Shown piece after piece: positions 11,280-24,500 of a stretch of 60,000 nt of DNA. Where the stretch lies: assembly GCA_030141605.1 (NCBI GenBank), contig JAQGDQ010000073.1:64001-124000 (forward strand), read 5' to 3'. The notes under the pieces were generated by a model. That model had not been told where the DNA came from. It made no database searches and saw only the letters and a program-made list of their open reading frames with translations. This DNA is from Tubiluchus corallicola (lineage: Eukaryota; Priapulida; Priapulimorpha; Priapulimorphida; Tubiluchidae). Positions within the stretch are counted from its first letter, which is position 1; every line of letters starts with the position of its first letter. The position numbers and the translations under genes were made by a program.

Positions 11280-14200
11280 TCACTAGCTTGTTTGCTCTGG
11301 TTCTTTTGTTGAAACGACTTTCACAAGCAACGAAGCAAATTAATTTTGAACACCCTTTTATGCCAGCACATTATAAGCATGGGCCAGGAGTCAGAGGAAA
11401 CGTATTCATCTAAATTAAAACTTGTATTCGCGTCTTGCAAGTTTTTAAAAAAACATTTCTAACTTTTAAATACAATGATGACAGGTTTCATGTTACACTT
11501 CACAACTATTGAAGTTGTCGTAACTCCTATTAGGTCAATAATAATTCCTTTAGAAGGGGAATACCATTACGAGAGTTATCATATCTTTCTATTGTACATT
11601 CGAGAAAAACACTGCATCAACAAATCTTAAAAAAAGGTGAGGTCATAGGTTAGACGCTAGCCAAACCTTTTCAACTGTCAGTTGACGAAAAATAATAAAT
11701 GCCACAGCATCACCATTTTTAAAATTGTCATTCTGTGTGGGTTTAATCCAACAGCTGTTCTTGTAGGATTAAAAAAAATCCAGGATTAAATTTACAAATT
11801 TTACAAACGTTATTTCCTGATTGCGCGATTGTGTCAGACGCAATCAGTCGTTTGCCAAAGGAATTTTACAACTGAATGAACTTTATTATTTGAACAGCGC
11901 AATTGTGTTCTAAAGTTTCCAAACAGCGCTTTAAAAAGCTAACTGAGTAACAGATTAAACAAAATCATTGGAAAGCAGTAATGCTTAGAGGCGGTTCTGC
12001 GGTCAGCAAATACAATCAAATTAAATATGAACAAAGTTTAAGAGCCTGTTTCATAACATCACATTGATATGGGCAAAAATTGCAGTGCGAGCAAAAGTTC
12101 AAACACTACTAAGTGATACAGGGCGTGTTGTATCAACCTGGTGATACTGTAATATCATGAAAATGCCACAAAGTTACTTAAGTACAAGAAAGAAACACGA
12201 TGTCGTTACGCAATTCGTGAATTCAATTTTGAAGAATGCCATTATCAACATAAGAAATATCATGTAAGGTCCCAATACGCCATGTTAAAAAGAAGAAAAG
12301 ACAGTTTGACGCGGAAACAAGTCTGCAAGTCTTGGAATAAGGATACCCAAAACATTAACCTAACTAAAATATGTGGGAAACAAAACTAACATACTAGATT
12401 AGTCAATATACATTAAAATAATACATATAGAAATCATGGTAGCAAGGATAAGAAATCATCCAATGTATAATGCGAACTCGAGTTCATACGCAGTGGTCAA
12501 AAGTTCATATCGAAATATTGAAAGCAGTTTGTTAAAATTCAGTGCATTACCATGTCTCCAAGGAGATGAAATTTGGCATTTAATACTGGCTATAAAAACC
12601 AAATGTTCCAATTCATTTTAAGTACAGAATGTAAGAGCTTTGTGAACTTGTAGGAGGGTCTGTCAACTATGCATCCGGTGACATAAATGATGTAACAGAC
12701 CTGCAGGTATAAAACTTCAACAAGGAAAAAGTAAAAAACTTGTTTGGCTAAATTATAAAGGTTGTTAAGTAATTAAGTGGGTGGCAACACAATTTAATGT
12801 AGCCACTTCATATAGAGAGTGAATACCTGATGTTAGGATCAGCCTAGCCAGCCCCAGGGTAGGGCACATAAATATTAATGAATAACATTTATACTATGCT
12901 AGTTATGTGTAAAAATAAAATGAATTAAAGAACCTCAATTTAATAAAGAACTAGTTTCTAAAGTTAAATAGCAGTAGTTACAATGAGTACTAGTACAGGT
13001 GATTTCAGGCTAATTTCCATAGCTCCTAGTATTCCTAGTATTCCATAGATTCCTAGTATTGTATACGTGGTACACTAGGAATCGGGGCAGTGTTGCTTTT
13101 CTATCAATGCAAATATTACTTTTAGCATCTAATACAAATTAGTATCTAATGTTTGAAAAAATAATACTACAGTAATACCTTCAAGTAATAACCACAATAA
13201 TTACCTGTATAACAGGTGCAGTGTGTTCATTAAAGCACAACAGAGTCTTTTTTCAGTTTCACGTATGTTTAAAAAGAATTTTTTCGTAGTCAAAACTTGA
13301 ATTAGTTGTACTCTACCACGGCAAGATATTGCAAATTCCAAGTGAAATATAAGACCAGTATTTCAGCACATGGGAGTCATGGAAGCAACAGAGAGTTACT
13401 TTCAACTTGGAAGTAGCTAAACAGCTGCAGTTCATAATAAGAATATAACTCACAAAAATGCAAGCAATTTTCACGGCTGCATTTATTAAAACAAGCTGCA
13501 GGATTATTGAGTTTTAATATTTTATTGGAGGGTAGCTGATCGTGAAGAAAAGTGTGAAAGCAGAGATGAAGCTAAGAAATGTTCATGTGGAGAACACCTG
13601 TTGAAAAAAATCACAGGCAAAGCATTCAGAGTTCACAGCACTACTGCAAGCCTACTGCCAATGGCATACATCTGCATGGAGGTCTTTAAAGTAACAGTAC
13701 ATGTTCACTTTGAAATTGACCTTGAACTTGAGTTTAAATCTGATTACATGTATCTGAGGATTCAGTTAATGTAGAAAAACAAAGAATTACACATGTAAGA
13801 AACTGAGGAAGAGGATTAATAAGCACTTCTTCATCTAGAAATGCCAGCATGCAGTACTATATGAAAAAGCTGTCAATGTTTAGAACTAATGACAAAGATC
13901 CTTAGAACATAAATGAAACTCAATGTAGCCAGCATGTTCAGCAAAGGTGGCAGCGTCATATGTTGGGTCGTCTGTTATGTGGGTCTGTCCGTTTGTTTTT
14001 GTGAGTAACTTGACAAAGAGGCAACTCACTTTTTCTTAGTTGGTCTTACTAATGAGGTTAAGGGCTGAAAAGTAAGCAACATAAACTAAATTTTCATGTT
14101 CCTCTGGAAGAATCTTTTTTGTTTGTCTATTGTTGTTTTTGTCTATGTTACAAACTATTGTGTCACTGAATTGCTATTTTGTTAAAGTAGGTGTTACCCC

Positions 14201-14815
14201 ACAGATGCTGTAAAATGCACTTGGTAGGTGCATGGTACTTGGTAAAACGATAGGAAAACATCCAGCTTTTATCAAGAACACTTTTAAAGCAAATGCCATG
14301 CAGCTAGATAAACTCGAGGAGAATGTTTTGACTCGGTATCACACGATCCCAGAAATATTGAGCTCCCTTAAAATAGACTTAGTTTTAAATTTATGTTGAA
14401 CACATTGACACAAAATAATATTTTAAAGTTATTTACGTTTTACTCGCACTTGTGCTTTCAAGGATTTCACAGATGACACCAGAATTTCGAAGGACACAAA
14501 ACCTGAGTTGTTATTAACTACTAATAGAAATACAGAGTCGAGGAACAAGTTAAAGAAGCAATTTATAAAAGCCACTGATAATTCTGTCCAAACCTAATTC
14601 AATAAAAGCAATGGAGCATTTTGCAGGTAACTAATGTTCGAAAACTATTGCATAAGTACACACCATCGTCCAACTTTCAAACAAAATTAATATGAAACAG
14701 TTTTTAACACGCAAGGCTGAGAATAACATGGGAAAAATGGTGTAAACTTTTGTTGGCTTGCACTTAGAATAAACTGGTTGACCTAGCGATGACTTACAAT
14801 TTTCATAGTTTGGCA
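11280..14815. other. Long non-coding stretch, nothing recognised
   Basis: AT-rich with small chance frames (for example 12436-12621 plus). Near 13019-13070 a short motif CCTAGTATT is repeated three to four times. No gene or clear transposon is visible. Confidence 0.4.
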
Positions 14816-14819
14816 TTGC

Positions 14820-15175
14820 TTCATTCTTTTTTCTGTTTGAGTTTCTTGATTTAAATTCAATTTTTTTGTTTTGTTTGCTAATTTAAATTCTATTTCCTCA
14901 TTTGCCATATTTATTTACTGCTTCCCATTTTTAATTTTAACTCATTTGAACTTACTATCTCAATTTTTGCCAAGTTGTTATTTATTTGTGTATACCCACT
15001 AGACAGTAGACAGGTCATTTAATTTTCTTTAAATTTGGATAGGGGTAGCTGAAATTGGTGACCGTTGATCTTTTCGCCACCCTATCTCTTTCCACCTTTA
15101 CTATAGATTATTGCTTTTGTTTATTTTCATTTTGTAACAATTTTGAGACAAATAAATTACTTCCTTACTTATTTC
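14820..15175 (+). repeat. Possible retroelement 3' UTR, pyrimidine-rich
   Basis: A T-rich stretch ends in AATAAATTACTTCCTTACTTA, the kind of AATAAA plus short tandem tail (CTTA) at which many non-LTR elements end. No reverse-transcriptase coding is attached, so the call is weak. It could simply be T-rich spacer. Confidence 0.2.
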
Positions 15176-15179
15176 ACAT

Positions 15180-16290
15180 GGAAGCCTTTCCTATCTATTC
15201 AAGGCAGCACTGTTGTAAAATTTATGGCTGAAGGTAGACTTGCTAAATCTTGTTCAAACTGCATACTATGGAAGTAGGGGCACAAGATCATCAATAGTCA
15301 GTAAGGATGTATGCAGCGGCTGTTCAAGAATCCTGGCATGTGACAGGATTCACTAAATGTACTGTTCTACTCTTTGCTTAGGTAAACCAAGCTGCATCAA
15401 GTGGAAGAGATTCACCTGTAATTGTTGGTGATCAAGATACTTTTACAGGAAGCTTCCAGCTCTGCATTTGAGTGCAGGAACTAAAGCTGCATTATTAGAG
15501 GCAGTTTCATTAATCCAACGGCTCTAATACTGGACAGAATGCATCATGCGTAAAGAGGTTTATATTTGCTATATTTGACAGCAAACTATTGGTCATTTGT
15601 TATATATCAAATTACACGCATTTTTTTGTGCTAAAAACTGTAGAATTTCTGTAGAACCAGGTAACTACAAATACTGTAGTTAAAAATGTCAATGTGCTGA
15701 ACATTTGGTTGTCGTATCTTTTCAATGTAAAAATAGTTATTGGTGAAAACAGATAATGCTACAGCGTAGTTGATATTAATCTGATTGTTAAAGAAGCATC
15801 TAAATGCATGTAAGAATAGTACAAGAATTTTAATATTTATATACATAATTCAAGAAGTTGTTTTTGATTGATAAACCCCTGTTCTATGACTTTTCATGAA
15901 GTTGTTAGCCCATTGAGTACAATTACTTATCAACTACCAAAAATTCAAGTCATTACGCGATGCTACCGCCGCTGCTATTTTTTGATTACGTAAATGATGT
16001 CGTATTTTCAACGCGCTTGAGTATTTCTACGAACTTCTGCAATTATACCATTATGTGGCCTATTACTAGTGCACCATATATGGTGCCATAATGAAACTAA
16101 TTGGCATAGCAGCTCAGCTTAATCATTCCAGCCTGCGATATTTCTACCACTGCATTTAGAATTTATATTTTTAGTTTGGGGTATAAGGCATTTTGCTGTT
16201 CACATCTAAATAAGCATTAATTATTCTTTCGCAATATTTGTTGATGATAGTCTACAGTCACATTCCAATGTACTGTTACAGTATGCTATT
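15180..16290. other. Non-coding stretch, nothing recognised
   Basis: No supported gene or repeat; one chance minus-strand frame at 15631-15846. Confidence 0.4.
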
Positions 16291-16299
16291 CAATTGATA

Positions 16300-17790
16300 T
16301 TTTCCTGGGGAATGCTGGCAAGTTTTATGTCGAGCATACCGTGATATTTATGTACGTGATTTTGATTTGCTCTTGACCAAGCGGGTCGTGGATAAAAGTG
16401 CCTGGCACTGATATCATTTAATAACATGTTCAGTTTAAGGGTTAATGAGATTGGTCGTCAATATTGTCAAGTACATTGTAATTCGATACATAGTTCACCA
16501 AATTCTTGGAAATAATGAAGTGATCTAGCATTGAAAATGTGTTAAAACCCTTGTTTTCACATGTAAAGTCCATATTTGTTCATCTAGTGTCAAGTGCAAA
16601 TGTCACACCTGCACTGCTTACGAACTCTTTTAGTTTCCTTACTTGGGCAGTATTTCGCTTTAGGTCGCAATTAAATTGCATGCTAGTATTAGGCCGGCCA
16701 CGAAAATAATTGTGTCTTGTCTTACCTCATGAGCTCAAAAGATGTCAGTAGGGAGGGAGGAAAATTTTTTCAAAAAAAAAATTTTTAAAGCTGTGAATGT
16801 TTAAAGCTGAATCGTGGAAAATTTAACATCAAGTGAAATCAAAGTTTGTTTATTTCCCACTGGTTAGCAGTAATGTTTTAAATTTTTTCAATGCACATTT
16901 TTAACGCTTTGTTCTTACTTTTGCATTACTAAATTATCGTATAATTATCAATTATCGTATAGTCTCTTTTTTGTATCATGAACACATGTTCTGAAAATTA
17001 TGGTTTAAGCAGCAACACTACTCGGTCATTAATACACTGCTTTGGCAGAAAATTCGATACTTTTTAGTCTCCAGTACAAAGAACATCATACAAAACGGCA
17101 GACCTGGCCGTGAGTTGTCAGAGATTCTAAGTGCAATTGCACTGGTTCTGTTAGATTCACATCTAATTGGAGTAATGCACTTACTTAAATGTTTCCTCTG
17201 TACCTCCATAGGGTCTTCCTTCTAACACTTGTGTATCGTTCACACTGCTTGAACCACAGTGCTCATAATCGTTGCTTTGCAAATTCAAGCCTGCTAGCTG
17301 AGACATGTGCAACCAATGTTCTTGCACAAGGCATATGTCACATTTTTGTATATTAAAGCAGAAGTTGTCCATTGTGGGATAGACCTGCGCAGTTATAAGA
17401 CATGAATTTTAGTTTCGTTTGCCTGTTTCCTGAAGCCATTGTTCTTAGATTTGTTTCATCCGTCGCAAATCTAGTTTTCATGGGCAACCAATACCACTTG
17501 CAACCAATAACTTCCGGCCAAAAATCTGGCTTATATACCAATTCTTTTTGTTCTGGTGGGACTGCGATCTGGTAGGCATTACTGCTACTTTCAACTTCCT
17601 CTATCCTTTCATGTCTATAATGCCTTGTGATTCAATGTCCTCCTTGATTTCTTCTGATAAATAACTGTCAGCTACATTAAAAATCTTTAGATGAGCTCGT
17701 CGTGTCAGTCCTTTTTTTAGTCGACGAGTCCTTCTTACTGCCTTAGACGGCTGGTGATTTGTCTCTCTTTATGAGTTTATTTTGATATTG
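16300..17790 (-). mobile_element. Decayed non-LTR retrotransposon, ORF1-like end plus AP-type endonuclease
   Basis: Read on the minus strand, three broken frames carry retroelement signatures. At about 17480-17790 a segment (RRAHLKIFNVADSY, then KPDFWPEVIGCKWY) resembles the C-terminal domain of non-LTR ORF1 proteins. At 17018-17440 the start of an apurinic-type endonuclease is visible: the MSYNCAGL strand with its Asn, the LVQEHWL strand with its catalytic Glu, then GRPYGGT. At about 16340-16680 the endonuclease end follows (FNTFSMLDHFIIS, DNIDDQSH). The frame shifts at least twice and about 330 bp between 16690 and 17017 is unrecognised, perhaps inserted or decayed. It is inactive. The clade is probably CR1/L2-like, by feel only. 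Confidence 0.8.
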
Positions 17791-18389
17791 TTCACTAGAA
17801 TTGTTGCCCTTGGCCTTGTTATACTTCATTTACTACTTCCGGGATAGGGAAAGTTAGCAACTGCGTTGCTATAAGGTAATTGGAATGTGTGCGGTGTTTT
17901 GTTGTTAGTCGAACAATGCTCGTCAGACACTACCATAATTTGTAAAATAATTCGATATCATTAACGTGACTGTAGTGATCAATTTTAAAAATATTTTTAC
18001 GATGTGTGCTTTTTATGTATTGAATTTACACTTTTATATCACACAATAAATGCATTAACTATTATTAATAATTATATTATGGACATATACTAGTATACAT
18101 ACCTTGGTTTTCTTGAATTGATACTTTCAAACTCGCCCGCAGACTAGAAGTTTCCAGGTAAAGAGTTGGAAAGTGAATTACCTTTGACTTGGCCTAAGAA
18201 TCTGTCATTTTTTCCTCTTGTTAGAATAAATCCGCGTATTTTTTCTCTTGTTAAAATAAACCGGCGTTTGTTTGTTAAAATCACAGATGGAATACCAGAA
18301 ATCTTTGTTCCTGAATAAGTCAACCAGCCGTTCTGTCACATTTGAGCCTCAAGCCAACGATCGATTAATGGTAATGCGACGCCCACTGC

Positions 18390-19135
18390 ACTGAGTTTTT
18401 TTTAGATTTGATTAGATTAGTTATCCAGTCCAAAAATACAATAATTATACAATTTACATGAATAACACCATTACAATTAAAGATAACTAGCCAATGTTAG
18501 AGGAAGGGAGAAAGCTACCAGGCATGAATGCACTTACGGTGAACCACATTCAGTTAAATTTACAAAAAGCGTCAAAATCAAATGTGTTTGTTGAAAGAAA
18601 AAGAACCTAAATTGTTGTTTTATTAACAATTTCTGAGCATGAACTATTCCACATATCAACCACCCTGTTTGCAAAAAAGTACAGTATTTAAAAACATCAA
18701 TGCGAAAATAAAACCGAGGCTAGGTGCATATGTGAAAAAATTGTTAAAACTTTAATCTATAAGGTCATGACAAATTTTGAACACCATTTTCACATCAAAA
18801 ACAAAACATCTGGTTTTAAAAATCTGCAGCTTAAAAAATCAAGCCTGTCGACATAATTAACATAAGGTAACCCACATTTCGCATGTAACTGCCTGTACAC
18901 GCTTGATTTTTTCATTATGAGGATTCCACACAAGGGTGCAGTACTCCAGCAAAGGTCAAACCAATGACTTACGCGATGTTACAAGAGCGTCAATGTTTTT
19001 GTAACTAAACAATGAAATACCTTAATTTTTTAATTGCTACTTTAAAAGCTTTAGCAACCTATTTAGAACAAATTGAAAATTTTACGACTGAACACATGGT
19101 AACACCCAGGTCTCTACAGTTAGTATTCACTGGTA
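18390..19135 (-). mobile_element. 3' end of a non-LTR retrotransposon (reverse-transcriptase C-terminus)
   Basis: The minus strand shows, in shifting frames, RDLGVTM (about 19095-19114), RPLLEYCTLVWNPHN-like sequence (about 18915-18980) and FFANRVVDMWNS (about 18637-18690). These are the conserved blocks after the RT domain in CR1/Jockey-type elements. Stops and frameshifts interrupt it. The 3' UTR ends near 18390 with a repeat-like GATTAGATTAG motif. It lies in the same orientation as the endonuclease remnant at 16.3-17.8 kb, but its position (3' piece upstream of a 5' piece) means two separate insertions or a tandem. Confidence 0.8.
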
Positions 19136-19139
19136 AAGG

Positions 19140-20015
19140 CGTGTTGTTTAAAACATGCTGAAAATGAGGATTACTGCATCCTATGTGAATGAGGTCACGC
19201 TTAAGAACTACAATATGGTGAGTTGCTGTGTGTTAGCCCATTCCGTAAGAATTTCTAAAGCTCGACTAAGACTTGGATTACTATCAGTTCTAAATTCTTC
19301 TAATGAATAGTTTAATAAATCACATAATAACGTTAAACATTTAAGCAAGTAAGATCAACAATAAAACCTTGTTTATTTAGTTAGCTACAGTAGGAAATAT
19401 CAGTCTCCCGCAGACCAGAGTACCATTTAGAAGAAACGGAAAAAATTTATTGTACTACAAAATGATGTGCACACTGGTAAATTATTAGAACTTCATCAGG
19501 GAATGGAATACCCAAGTGGTCATAGGATGTCAATTCCCGGGAAATTAGGTGGCACCAAGTGGCAAATGGATGACCCATAACACTAGGAATAGTCCTTCAA
19601 GTTGGTTTCATCTACATTAGATTACTATACCTGGCTATTTCTTGTTGAAAAAAATGCACACCACAACTTGACAAAGACAGTTCGTGCCAAATCACATAGG
19701 ATTGGCTTTGGTAACAGACTAGGTTTAATTCCAGCATAACCACTCAACATTAGTAATAGGCACTGCCAAAAGTGTTGCATTCTAGTTTGTAATGTGCCAA
19801 AAAAAACTACCTGTAGTCTTTATAATTTTTAAGTCACAATAAAATTTATAAATTAAAAATAAGTATATTGTAAAGCAACAGACCTCAATAATTAATAGAT
19901 AATTCTTTAATAAAGTTAGTGAGTAAACAATACAAACAAAAATAAATTTTACTCAAATTACATTTTGGTATTGAAATGGACTGAGCTGACTTCGAATGTT
20001 AACCTGGAGATTTCA
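19140..20015. other. Intergenic, nothing recognised
   Basis: AT-rich spacer between the retroelement remnant and the 3' end of the ASB3-like gene. Confidence 0.4.
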
Positions 20016-20023
20016 CTTATTAA

Positions 20024-20029
20024 TTTATT
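20024..20029 (-). terminator. Candidate polyadenylation signal of the ASB3-like gene
   Basis: The minus strand reads AATAAA here, 217 bases after the stop codon at 20246. Its position suits a short 3' UTR; other A-rich alternatives exist further on. Confidence 0.4.
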
Positions 20030-20245
20030 TGAAAATGGCAAACTGAAATTAGTGTTAACTTTCATTAATGACATGATCCAGAACGACATGATTTTAAATA
20101 AATTTTCAATGCACTTCAGCAGCTTCATTGTTCTTTGATTCATCCATCTAGTATGATGATGATCGACTGAAGGCAGCGGGAAGACCAGCAAGTGGACAAT
20201 ACCTATTTTTCGACTAAAAGCTAGACACCAGATTTCAACAATTGT

Positions 20246-21233
20246 TTAATCATTTTTACTGAAATATAAATTACGTGATTGTCTATTAGTCTGAGTGCAG
20301 CTCCATCTGTGCAAAATCTCATTTACAGGTAGTCCTTCCATCATGTCAATGTTTTTATATTGCACAAACTCTGCTAGCATTGCTGGCATAATAGCACAGA
20401 GTTCATTGCGAAACTTCCACGGTTGAACTATCAGCTCAGAAGGCACACATCGGCGAATTCGAACACGGCAAAGATGAAGGAGCGATCGAGGATTTATTTC
20501 CAATGTTTGCAGAGCTTCCTTTATTTCTGCTGTAAACCTGGCAAAATGAAAGTATCGTGCAAGTTTTTTCAGCCAAGACTGCACACAATAATGACTGGCA
20601 AGGCACAATGATATACCCGTTTCAGATACGTTGAATATGGTGTGTGGATAAATCAACTGATCTGACACAACATCCTTTACTATTTCGAGCTCTGTTGCTG
20701 TTGGTTCCACAGGATCCACGGTATCCATTCCGTATTTCATTAAAAGATCCACTTTCAATGGATTCAACAAAGACACTAGTAGAAACACCACAGCATAGTT
20801 CACATCAGCTGTTTTTGGCATGATATTTGCTCCAGATAAAATCAGTTCTTCCAGAAAGTCACTGGGAAGCGAATAATTACCTAAAGCAAATAATAATGGA
20901 GGCCAAAAGTCGAGTCTCAAAGAATTAAGGCATGAACCACATCTAATAAATAAACGCAACAAATCAAGTCGCCTTTCCACATCTCCTTGGTTTGTATAGA
21001 ACTCCAACGCTTCACTAAATGGCGTAGTAAGCTTATTTAAAGTGGAAATTCTCTGGAGATAAATTAGCGGAAAACCCCCAAAGTCATCTGGATGTAAATG
21101 CTCACACAGAAGTAATGTTTCAAGACACGTGAGTCTGTCAGAACTAATTGCCATCCGAAATGGTTCTAAACACTTTTCTCGGGCATGTGGAAATGAGCTG
21201 TGTGACACATAAGGTAGTAGCAGTTCCACACAT
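20246..21233 (-). CDS. ASB3: ASB3-like exon 6 (terminal, SOCS box)
   Basis: Acceptor TTAAACAG; the first base completes an Arg codon. It encodes the last degenerate ankyrin repeats, a long helical linker, the SOCS box and a 40-residue tail, ending in a stop at 20246-20248. Confidence 0.94.
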
Positions 21234-21525
21234 CTGTTTAATCAAAGTAAAATCATTTAGTTGGATCAATGAGCAAATTCTATCACTGAGAAAACAAGTG
21301 AGTATACATTTTCAATCTGTAACTACAACTTTCCAATCTCATCAACTCAACAAAGCATTATCCCAGCAAAATTGTTTACATAAATAACTGGTACATAAAT
21401 ACTACACACCTACCAGCAATTAAATTGATGGAAAACCTGTGACTCAATTCATTCAACAGCCGCAGACAACTAGCAATGTACGTTCACTGTTTTGTTACTT
21501 GTCTATTCTCACTTACTAAATATAA

Positions 21526-21559
<34 letters not shown>

Positions 21560-24500
21560 ATATAATTTTCTTAACCAGAGCATCACTGTATGACTTTCAT
21601 GTTTGACACTTTGAGGATTCTGACGTTTGATACCAGATCATTCTTTTTGGCCAAATTTGGTTCACAAGTTATGAACCTCTCACAAAGGTATGCAAAGAGC
21701 AATTCCTCAATGATCTCTCCTGCCAAAACAAGGACAAATGGTTTTTACATCCAAATTTAGTGCAGCAATTTGACATTTTGGGGCCACATTTGACAATTTT
21801 ACATTTGTTCCATGTCATTGAATGCTATTGTCAAAATTTCTTCCCCATCGTCTATTCATCTAGCACCAACACATGACATTTTGCGGGACAATCCTGCCTT
21901 TGTAACACCATAGTTTAAATTGTTAGAATCCTAGATCCTCCTTCTATGGGGGTCGAGGAGGCGCTAAAATATTTTAATCATAGCTGGGATGTCAATAAGT
22001 GACAAATAACTGGAGTTCCTGGCATTGAGTTGACTCAAGATTCTTCCACTATGCCCACCATCCATGATCCTCCCTCCCTCCGCTTTGATGGGAGAGTCAC
22101 TGCAGGCTGTTACCCATCGCCCAATTATCTACACTTGACATTTGCAGGACAAACCCTGCCTTTATCACACTATAGTTGCAAATGTCCCGAGTCCTACATC
22201 TACAACCCCCCCATTTAGGCAAAAGTATTTTTGTTAATGTAGGATTGTCAATTCGTCGCATTGGATTGTCGGACTCTCGCACTTATCCTGGATCCTCCCT
22301 CACTCCCTGGGGGGGGAGGAAATAAGATTCTTACTGCCTATATTGGTTATCAGTAAGTGACAGGCTTACTGATAACCAATATAGGCAGTAAGAATCTAGT
22401 CTCTCGCATTAAGCTGACTCAGGTCCTTCCACCATGTGCACCATTGTTGTGTAGCTGTTGAGGTTTCTAACTGTTTATTCCTATTCTGGATCCGCCCTGG
22501 GAATGACCTTTGACTTTGACCATTATTTTGTCCCAAAGCTACACACAACAAAAATCTCAAGATTACTCCAAGTGATTCAGGTATAATTACACTAGGTGCT
22601 GTTTATTATACTCATGGTTAATAGACTCAGTCGCTTAATTAACTCAAAAAATACCTAGAACGGGCTGCTCCTATTCAAATGCATATAAAAAGTGTTTGTA
22701 ATTGACTCAGATAACTCCGCATAATTGACTCAATATTTTTACTTCACACACTTAAAATAAGATACTTGTGTGTAACATGAGCTTTTACTGCTTTTGTGTC
22801 ATCGATGTTGCTTTTGTGTCATCTTTACATCGATTTTGTGCATTATAAAATACTTAGAAACAGTCATGTTAGATACAGCTGTAACATACTAAACCCTTCG
22901 ATCAACTGACTCAGTCGGTTAATTGGGTCAAAACACTCCCATACTGAGTCTATTAAGCGGTGCCTAGTGTACCTTATAATCAAATTCTATAACAGATTAG
23001 GCATGTAAAAGATATTGCCAAGTTCATAATTACTGAAATTTGGGATAAGTATATATTAATGACTTACGTAAGTGAGACTGTGGGCATCTTAATAGATAGA
23101 CTTACTATGAAGTTGCGTCAACTACGTTAACGAAGTTCTTGAAGTATAAACCGACTTACTTCCTAAACTGTTCTTACTCCTTAAGCCTATGGTTCTTCAA
23201 AGAAATGCGATTTCTTCAAGCCATGCATTTATAGATATTTAAGTTAATTAAGCTAACAAAATTCTGCACCAGTTGCTGCAGGATAGGCCACACACACATT
23301 TCGATTTCACAAACGGGCGGTCTTCTCACTAACGTTTGGGTTTTATCAAACCAAACAAACTTCTGCAACTAAAAACAGAAACAAGAAGCAAAATTATGAC
23401 GACGACAACAGCAATAAAAACAACAAGAACAACCTGGTTCCAATGACCAAAATGAAACAGATAATATAAAAACAAAACCTGTACTGACCTTACATGATTA
23501 TGCTCAATTGCATTTAACAAAGGTGTTCCATCAGCTAATTCCTCACTTGGCAGATATTCTGAAAATAACAGATATTCTATGAATATTAAAAACATATAAT
23601 GGCAATAAACGTGATTATGGTTACTTCCTAGAAACTTATTAATAAGCTTGAATAAACAAAATAGGTTAAAGCTATGAATTGTAAAAAAGCTTCAAATTGT
23701 TACTGTCAAATTTTCCTATAACGGTGTTAAAAGCCCGCTTTACGCACCAGCAATAAAAGCATATATTTTATGTGAAAACAATAATAAGAAAATCTACAAC
23801 AGAATCAAGAGTATGTTAGAGCATTTGTTATGTACAAAATGAACTAAAGATTATATCCCAGCATTACGATATTTAACACTCAGAAATTCTCAAGTAACCT
23901 CCACAGTGTAAAAATCTAATAACCTTAGTGGAATCTTATCAAAATATAATAATCCAAGAAATGCTTTCAAAGTAAGTACAAGCAAAGTCAATTAAAGCAT
24001 GTATAATATACCTACATATTAATAAAAACCATCAGAAAATTAATGTAGATATAAACAATTATGAGAGATGGGTACGTGACGTTTGGGTACGTGACGTTTG
24101 GGTACATGACATTTGGGCACGAGGACACTTGGGTATGAGACAATTGGGCATCAATAAAAATAAAACTGTGCCAGACTTTTTTAATTTTGCTCATTAAATT
24201 TTTAATGATTCACTGTTTTTCCAATTCTCACAATATTTTTAAGATAGCTTCACAATTAAACTTATTAAAACTGTATACAGAAACAATAAGAATTAAAAGT
24301 TCTTAAAACTAGTTAAATGATCTGCAGTTTCTGGTTTTCATTTTTAGTAATTTTTCATACATGTTACTTTGAACACAAACAAAGCCATGAACAAAGACAG
24401 CTTATAAGACTGTTCACAATGCCAGAACATACGACAATGTAAATTCAGCTAGGTGTGGGAAATAATTATATAGCATTCAAATAGTTTTAATTACCTATAA

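Noticed and set aside
24070-24146. CRISPR-like array
   Set aside because: Units are contiguous 15-mers without spacers in a eukaryotic intron; it is a minisatellite.
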